Under the pieces are notes generated by a model. That model worked only from the letters and a program-made list of their open reading frames with translations. It searched no databases and was not told the origin of the DNA. A stretch of DNA of 9,911 bases from Bacteroidales bacterium (GTDB lineage: Bacteria; Bacteroidota; Bacteroidia; Bacteroidales; UBA932): NCBI GenBank assembly GCA_016293535.1, contig JAEDEB010000069.1:1-9911 (forward strand). Reading direction: 5' to 3'. Numbering within the stretch: the first letter of the stretch is position 1; every line of letters starts with the position of its first letter. This document shows positions 6,191 to 9,911 of the stretch, one piece after another. The translations under genes and the position numbers were made by a program.

Positions 6191-8957
6191 GGCAATATCC
6201 TCTGATCTTGAGGCAATGAAGGAGAAGGGCTTCCACGGAGCCATGATTTTCGATGCCGGTGGATACAACCAGAGAGGCAACCGGGATATTCCTGCCGGGC
6301 CTCTTTTCGCCTCTGAAGAATGGAGGGAACTCTTTGTCCATGCCCTCGATGAGGCAGAGCGTTTGGGACTGGAGATAGGCTTCAATATCCAGAGCGGATG
6401 GAATCTGGGCGGTCCTTTCGTCACGCCTGAAAAAGCTGCAAAGATGCTGACATATTCGAAGACAGAGATATCCGGTGGCACGGAGCTGCAAATCAGCCTT
6501 CCGCAACCTCCTTCCCGCTTGGGTTTCTACAGGGATATTGTAGTGCTGGCTTTTCCTGTCGATTCCGCCCGCATCTCGGATGAGCCGGTGAGAGGACTTG
6601 ACCTCAAGATGGGAGTCCACGAACTGGGTGGCAGTGCGCCTGACTGCCGTTTCCTGTTGACCAACGACCCCGAGGCCTTCAGAACTGCTGACAAACCTGC
6701 CTTCGTGGTCAGCACCTCCCAGGTCCGGAATCTCTCCGGTCTCATGTCCGAAGATGGCATGTTGAGGTGGAGATGTCCTGAGGGCGAATGGGTTATCCTC
6801 AGGATGGGCTACACTTGCACCGGCGCTGTCGTCTCTACCTGTTCAAAAGGATGGAATGGCCTCGTGCTGGACTATATGGATACGGAAGCCTTCGATTTCT
6901 ACGTTTCCGAAGCGGTACAGCCGATTCTGGACGACGCGGCTCATCATGTGGGACGCACGCTCAAGTACATGGAAACTGACAGTTGGGAGTGCGGCGGAAT
7001 GAACTGGAGCAAGGGTTTCGAGGACTATTTCAGAAAGTACATGGGGTATGACCCGCTGCCTTACCTGCCGGTCGCTGCCGGTTTCGTGATGGATGACATA
7101 AGCACCAGCAACTCCTTCCTCGCAGACTTCCGCAAGACGATAGCCGATGCTGTGGCCAACAATCATTACCGCCGGTTTGCTGACTTCGCCCACCGCAACG
7201 GCATGGCAATACTGCCGGAATCCGCCGGTCCTCATGCCGGTCCGCTGGACGGAATAAAGAATTATTCTCACAGCGACATAATGATGAGCGAATTCTGGGC
7301 TCCATCTCCGCACAGGCCGGGGACCGCGGATCGTTTCTTCCTGAAGCAGGCATCTTCCGCGGCCCATATCTACGGCAGGAGAATAGTCGGTGCAGAGTCT
7401 TTCACTACCATAGGCCCTCATTGGAACGACCTTATCTGGCATAACCAGAAGCCCTCTTTCGACCATGAGATATGCGCCGGTCTGAACAGGGTGTATTTCC
7501 ATACCTTCACCTGTTCTCCGAAGGAAATGGGGCTTCCGGGGCAGGAATACTTCGCAGGAACCCACATCAATCCACGACTGACCTGGTGGAATGAATCCAC
7601 TCCGTTCATGGAGTATCTGACCAGGGTTCAGTTCCTTGCCCAGAACGGCCGCTTTGTCGCGGATGCCCTGTACTACTACGGTGACCATGTGCCAAATGTC
7701 CTGCCGTACAAGCATTCCGACATTGCAGGAACCCTTCCTGGCTACGATTTCGATGCAATCGATGAGAATGCCCTGATGGACCTTGAGGTGGATGGTCGTG
7801 GTATGCTCGTCACCCGCTCCGGGATGGAGTACCGTGTCCTGGTCCTGCCGTCCCACCGGGTTCTGTCGCTTGCTGTCCTGGAGAAACTGGCCCGGCTCCT
7901 GCGTAATGGCGCCACAGTAATAGGGAATAAGCCGCTGGCCTGTGTCAGTCTGAAGGGTGGACTCCGTGCCTCAAAGAAATTCGCCAGACTTGCATCACGC
8001 ATCTGGGACGGAGCCATCAAGGGAGAATGTCATCATTACGGCAAGGGCAGAGTGTTCACGGGTATCACTGCCAATGAATATTTCAGGGCGGAACAGCTGC
8101 CGCCTGACTTTACTGCAGATTCCGACCTCTCCTGCTTTGACTATATCCATTACCGGATTGCAGGAAAGGACTTCTGGTTCATCAGCAACATGTCGGACAG
8201 AGAGATACGCTCGCGCTTCACCTTCCGGGCAGTTGGCCGGCCTGAAATCTGGGATCCGCTGGACGGGTCGGTCAGGCAACTCGATGATTTCGAGTGCGGA
8301 AGCCGGACTACGACCGTTCCTTTGCGTTTGGATCCGTGCGGCAGCTTGTTCATTGCCATCGACGGGGCAGATACGGCACCTGACAAGTGGAAAGAAATGA
8401 ATGCTGGGGACGGTGCTGTGCGAGCTAATTTCCCTGAAGTCACCGTCTGCCGTACTCTTAAAGGTCCTTGGAATGTGTACTTCGAACCTGAAAAGGGAGG
8501 CCCTGGACATGTCGTCTTCGACAGCCTTCAGGACTGGTCCCTCTCTTCTGATGCTTCGATCAGGTACTACTCGGGGACAGCAGTATATTCCAAAGAATTT
8601 GCCTTCGACTCCGCCTGGACTCCTTCAGTGCGCTTCTTCATCGAACTGGGCTCGGTTCTGGATGTGGGCTTCGCGCGGGTCAAACTCAACGGTGTCGACA
8701 AGGGCATTGTCTGGACAGCCCCGTTCCGGGTCGATGTGAGCGATGAAATTCGGGATGGTACAAATCTTTTGGAAGTCGAGGTGGTCAATTCCTGGTACAA
8801 CCGTGTTGCCGGCGATCAGCTTCATCCCGATATTCCGGGCACCACATCTACCAATATCGAACTCATCCACGATTTTCGAGGAATCCGCATGGAAACCATC
8901 CCCCTGTCCCCATCTGGCCTGATGGGTCCGGTGAGGATAGTGAAAATGCCTGAATAA
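6012..8957 (+). CDS. GH106-family glycoside hydrolase lipoprotein (alpha-L-rhamnosidase-like)
   Basis: GH106 enzymes remove terminal L-rhamnose from glycans by an inverting mechanism; the exact substrate here is not known. The 981-residue protein starts with a lipoprotein signal (MKRKVVFLFLMAALLCS-C18), placing it in the cell envelope. GH106-type motifs follow: TDCWWWWLNGNVTREAI (46-62) with LEAMKEKGFHGAMIFDAGG (66-84), then GFNIQSGWNLGGP (123-135). The catalytic-core segments IMMSEFWAPSPHRPGT (423-438), GAESFTTIGPHW (460-471), NRVYFHTFTCSP (492-503) and TWWNESTPFMEYLTRVQFLAQNG (524-546) come next. E427 and E462 are candidate acidic residues for catalysis or calcium binding. A C-terminal galactose-binding-type beta-sandwich (about 815-930) has GPWNVYFEP, VKLNGVDKGIVWTAPFRVDV and NLLEVEVVNSWYNR. 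Length suits the family. ATG 6012 is chosen because it gives the signal peptide; its own SD is weak. No SusC/SusD pair is in view, so it may be an orphan or the edge of a utilisation locus. Confidence 0.9.
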   Translation: MKRKVVFLFLMAALLCSCHSQTTPPKHYSKAELENNFRQPSSEYGTDCWWWWLNGNVTREAISSDLEAMKEKGFHGAMIFDAGGYNQRGNRDIPAGPLFASEEWRELFVHALDEAERLGLEIGFNIQSGWNLGGPFVTPEKAAKMLTYSKTEISGGTELQISLPQPPSRLGFYRDIVVLAFPVDSARISDEPVRGLDLKMGVHELGGSAPDCRFLLTNDPEAFRTADKPAFVVSTSQVRNLSGLMSEDGMLRWRCPEGEWVILRMGYTCTGAVVSTCSKGWNGLVLDYMDTEAFDFYVSEAVQPILDDAAHHVGRTLKYMETDSWECGGMNWSKGFEDYFRKYMGYDPLPYLPVAAGFVMDDISTSNSFLADFRKTIADAVANNHYRRFADFAHRNGMAILPESAGPHAGPLDGIKNYSHSDIMMSEFWAPSPHRPGTADRFFLKQASSAAHIYGRRIVGAESFTTIGPHWNDLIWHNQKPSFDHEICAGLNRVYFHTFTCSPKEMGLPGQEYFAGTHINPRLTWWNESTPFMEYLTRVQFLAQNGRFVADALYYYGDHVPNVLPYKHSDIAGTLPGYDFDAIDENALMDLEVDGRGMLVTRSGMEYRVLVLPSHRVLSLAVLEKLARLLRNGATVIGNKPLACVSLKGGLRASKKFARLASRIWDGAIKGECHHYGKGRVFTGITANEYFRAEQLPPDFTADSDLSCFDYIHYRIAGKDFWFISNMSDREIRSRFTFRAVGRPEIWDPLDGSVRQLDDFECGSRTTTVPLRLDPCGSLFIAIDGADTAPDKWKEMNAGDGAVRANFPEVTVCRTLKGPWNVYFEPEKGGPGHVVFDSLQDWSLSSDASIRYYSGTAVYSKEFAFDSAWTPSVRFFIELGSVLDVGFARVKLNGVDKGIVWTAPFRVDVSDEIRDGTNLLEVEVVNSWYNRVAGDQLHPDIPGTTSTNIELIHDFRGIRMETIPLSPSGLMGPVRIVKMPE

Positions 8958-9053
8958 CAGCATATTCATGCAGGAGTCATCATGCATTTCATGGACTGAG
9001 CGGGAGCAGCTTTGGAGTTTAGGTTGTAACTCTGAAGAAAACGAGATCAGAAT

Positions 9054-9468
9054 ATGAAGGACGGGATACAATACATATTATACAACCTCCCGGAGGAACA
9101 GGGAGAGGTTCAGGTGGTCGTTGAGAACGAGACCTTGTGGTGCACTCAAAAGGCGATGGCGCAATTGTTCGGCGTCGGGGTGCCAGCCATCAGCAAGCAT
9201 CTGAAGAATATTTTTGACGAAGGGGAACTTATCCGTGAAGTGGTTGTTTCCAAAATGGAAATAACCACTCATCATGGAGCCATTCGCGTCAAGTGTAAAT
9301 GAGTTCCTGACCTTTCGCAGATATCAGATTCTTCCCGACAAGGGAAAAGTGTCTGCGTTGCAGGCAAAATCAAAGGCTGAAGATGAATATGACATATTCA
9401 ATAAGACTCAGAACATTGACTCCGATTTCGACAAAGAAGTCAGGCTTTTGAAGGACAAGATGGAATAA
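9054..9468 (+). pseudogene. RhuM-family gene remnant with internal deletion and frameshift
   Basis: The N-terminal part (9054-9302, 82 codons) carries the RhuM signature: an opening beta region (VQVVVENETLWCTQKAMAQLFGV), a helix-turn-helix-like ISKHLKNIFDEGEL, and EITTHHGAI, where intact members continue for some 200 more residues. Here TGA follows at 9300-9302. The C-terminal signature resumes one frame over: VNEFLTFRRYQILPDKGKVS, then KAEDEYDIFNKTQ and DFDKEVRLL, ending at TAA 9466-9468. The join lies near 9285-9300. Intact RhuM proteins are roughly 300 residues or longer, so the middle is missing. The second part has its own ATG at 9274, overlapping the first ORF, but a functional product is unlikely. 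RhuM proteins are found in pathogenicity and other genomic islands and beside restriction systems; their role is not settled. Confidence 0.85.
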
Positions 9469-9469
9469 A

Positions 9470-9762
9470 CCGGCAGTGGGGCTGAGTTTACACGGACTTG
9501 AAGGTGATTTGAGAAAAGATGATATTACCCAGAAACTACGACAGAAACTACAACAGAAACTACGACAGAAACTTTTAAAAAGACTGGTGAGTTAATTCTT
9601 GATACTATTAAGAAGAACCCTTCTTTGACCAATAAAGAACTTGCAGCTATTTGCGGCATTACTACCGATGGTGTTTACTATCAATTAAAACAACTGAAGG
9701 CTTCAGGAAAAATCCGTCGTGTTGGCCCGAACAAAGGCGGCCACTGGGAGGTAATCAAATAA
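9470..9762 (+). pseudogene. 3' remnant of an AlbA/RecG-like ATP-binding transcriptional regulator
   Basis: The frame 9523-9762 has no start codon and reads a Thr/Glu repeat (ETTTETTTETTTETF), then a winged helix: ELILDTIKKNPSLTNKELAA, GITTDGVYYQLKQLKASGKI and the typical end RVGPNKGGHWEVIK, stop TAA 9760-9762. This linker plus winged helix is the C-terminus seen in Schlafen AlbA_2/RecG-like putative DNA-binding ATPases. Just upstream in a neighbouring frame, LHGLEGDLRKDDITQK (about 9488-9535) probably represents the preceding residues, so a one-base frameshift separates them. All N-terminal domains are gone. The remnant directly follows the RhuM remnant, suggesting one decayed island. Confidence 0.75.
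9530..9574. repeat. 12-bp tandem repeat CAGAAACTACGA, 3.75 copies
   Basis: The units are CAGAAACTACGA (9530-9541), CAGAAACTACAA (9542-9553), CAGAAACTACGA (9554-9565) and a partial CAGAAACTT (9566-9574). It encodes the Thr/Glu linker of the regulator remnant. Such repeats change length by slippage, which may explain the frameshift beside it. Confidence 0.9.
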
Positions 9763-9782
9763 CCTGTTTGCTGCTTGCTGGA

Positions 9783-9860
9783 ATGAAGGGACTCGACAAG
9801 CTGGTAGATGAACTTGCAAAAGATTGGACAATTGAAAGGATAACAGGAAAAAGAATATGA
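9783..9860 (+). CDS. Small ORF overlapping the YbjQ start by ATGA
   Basis: ATG 9783 opens 25 codons (MKGLDKLVDELAKDWTIERI and five more residues) ending at TGA 9858-9860, which overlaps the next ATG as ATGA. The peptide is charged and probably helical. It has no known family and only a weak ribosome site. It may be a translationally coupled leader or the tail of a lost gene. Confidence 0.3.
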   Translation: MKGLDKLVDELAKDWTIERITGKRI

Positions 9861-9911
9861 TACTTACAACTACACCGGCCATTGAAGGCCACACAATCAG
9901 GGAATACAAGG
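9857..9911 (+). CDS. YbjQ/UPF0145 family protein, N-terminal 18 residues (3' end outside window)
   Basis: The visible start MILTTTPAIEGHTIREYK matches the well-conserved N-terminus of YbjQ/UPF0145 proteins ([ML]-L-TTTP-x-IEG...I-x-EY). These are small cytoplasmic proteins of about 105 residues, annotated as putative heavy-metal-binding, that form pentameric rings; the physiological role is unclear. The reading frame is open to the window edge. AGGAAAAAG (9845-9853) lies just before the ATG and may serve as ribosome site. The overlap with the preceding small ORF suggests coupling. Confidence 0.8.
   Translation, partial: MILTTTPAIEGHTIREYK

Noticed and set aside
6843..7856. 337-codon minus-strand ORF inside the GH106 gene
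   Set aside because: It is antisense to conserved GH106 motifs, with no start signal and no recognisable domain.
8958..9000. Terminator after the GH106 gene (ATGCA/TGCAT arms near 8968-8993)
   Set aside because: Only five pairs with a long loop and no T tract; too weak to call.
9651..9860. 69-codon plus ORF across the regulator remnant
   Set aside because: Its first part is the winged-helix sequence read out of frame; only the terminal 25 codons (from 9783) are kept as a possible small ORF.

Overview
The window looks like chromosomal DNA of a member of the Bacteroidota, probably a gut-type Bacteroidales. Four signs point there: a FISUMP-domain lipoprotein, lipoproteins with an acidic stretch after the lipobox Cys, a large GH106-type glycoside hydrolase, and a promoter of the Bacteroidetes type (TTTG, 20 nt, TATATTTG) ahead of the gene at 4751. 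Starts are mostly preceded by A/T-rich sequence rather than strong Shine-Dalgarno sites. The genus cannot be fixed from this window.

Left part (1-3627). The tail of a probable outer-membrane beta-barrel gene is followed 23 nt later by a small surface-type lipoprotein with a lipocalin-like domain and a bacterial Ig-like (Big_2) domain. Facing it across two hairpins (959-996 and 1019-1050) are a FISUMP lipoprotein and, upstream of that on the same minus strand, a ketopantoate-reductase-family dehydrogenase (PanE/ApbA).

Middle part (3628-4750). About 1.1 kb has no convincing intact gene. Upstream of the PanE-like gene is a ~450-bp degenerate 12-bp minisatellite. Read on the minus strand it gives a proline/alanine/glutamate tetrapeptide repeat (PAEP/PAEK/PVER type) broken by several TAA codons and single-base insertions. 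Next come ~500 bp with diverged direct and inverted repeats that look like mobile-element debris, then a palindrome and a clear promoter for the next gene.

Right-centre (4751-8957). A von Willebrand A protein with an intact MIDAS metal site is fused to a C-terminal macro-like (A1S_2505-type) domain; it appears to be a single-gene unit and is the most unusual protein here. It is followed by a 981-residue lipoprotein of the GH106 (alpha-L-rhamnosidase-like) family, which would remove rhamnose from plant or microbial glycans at the cell envelope.

Right end (9054-9911). A decayed stretch holds a RhuM-family gene with a large internal deletion and frameshift, then a 3' remnant of an AlbA/RecG-like ATP-binding regulator that keeps its Thr/Glu repeat linker and winged helix. 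The window closes with the first 18 codons of a YbjQ (UPF0145) gene, whose start overlaps the stop of a 25-codon ORF by ATGA. No tRNA, rRNA, CRISPR array or intact transposase was seen.
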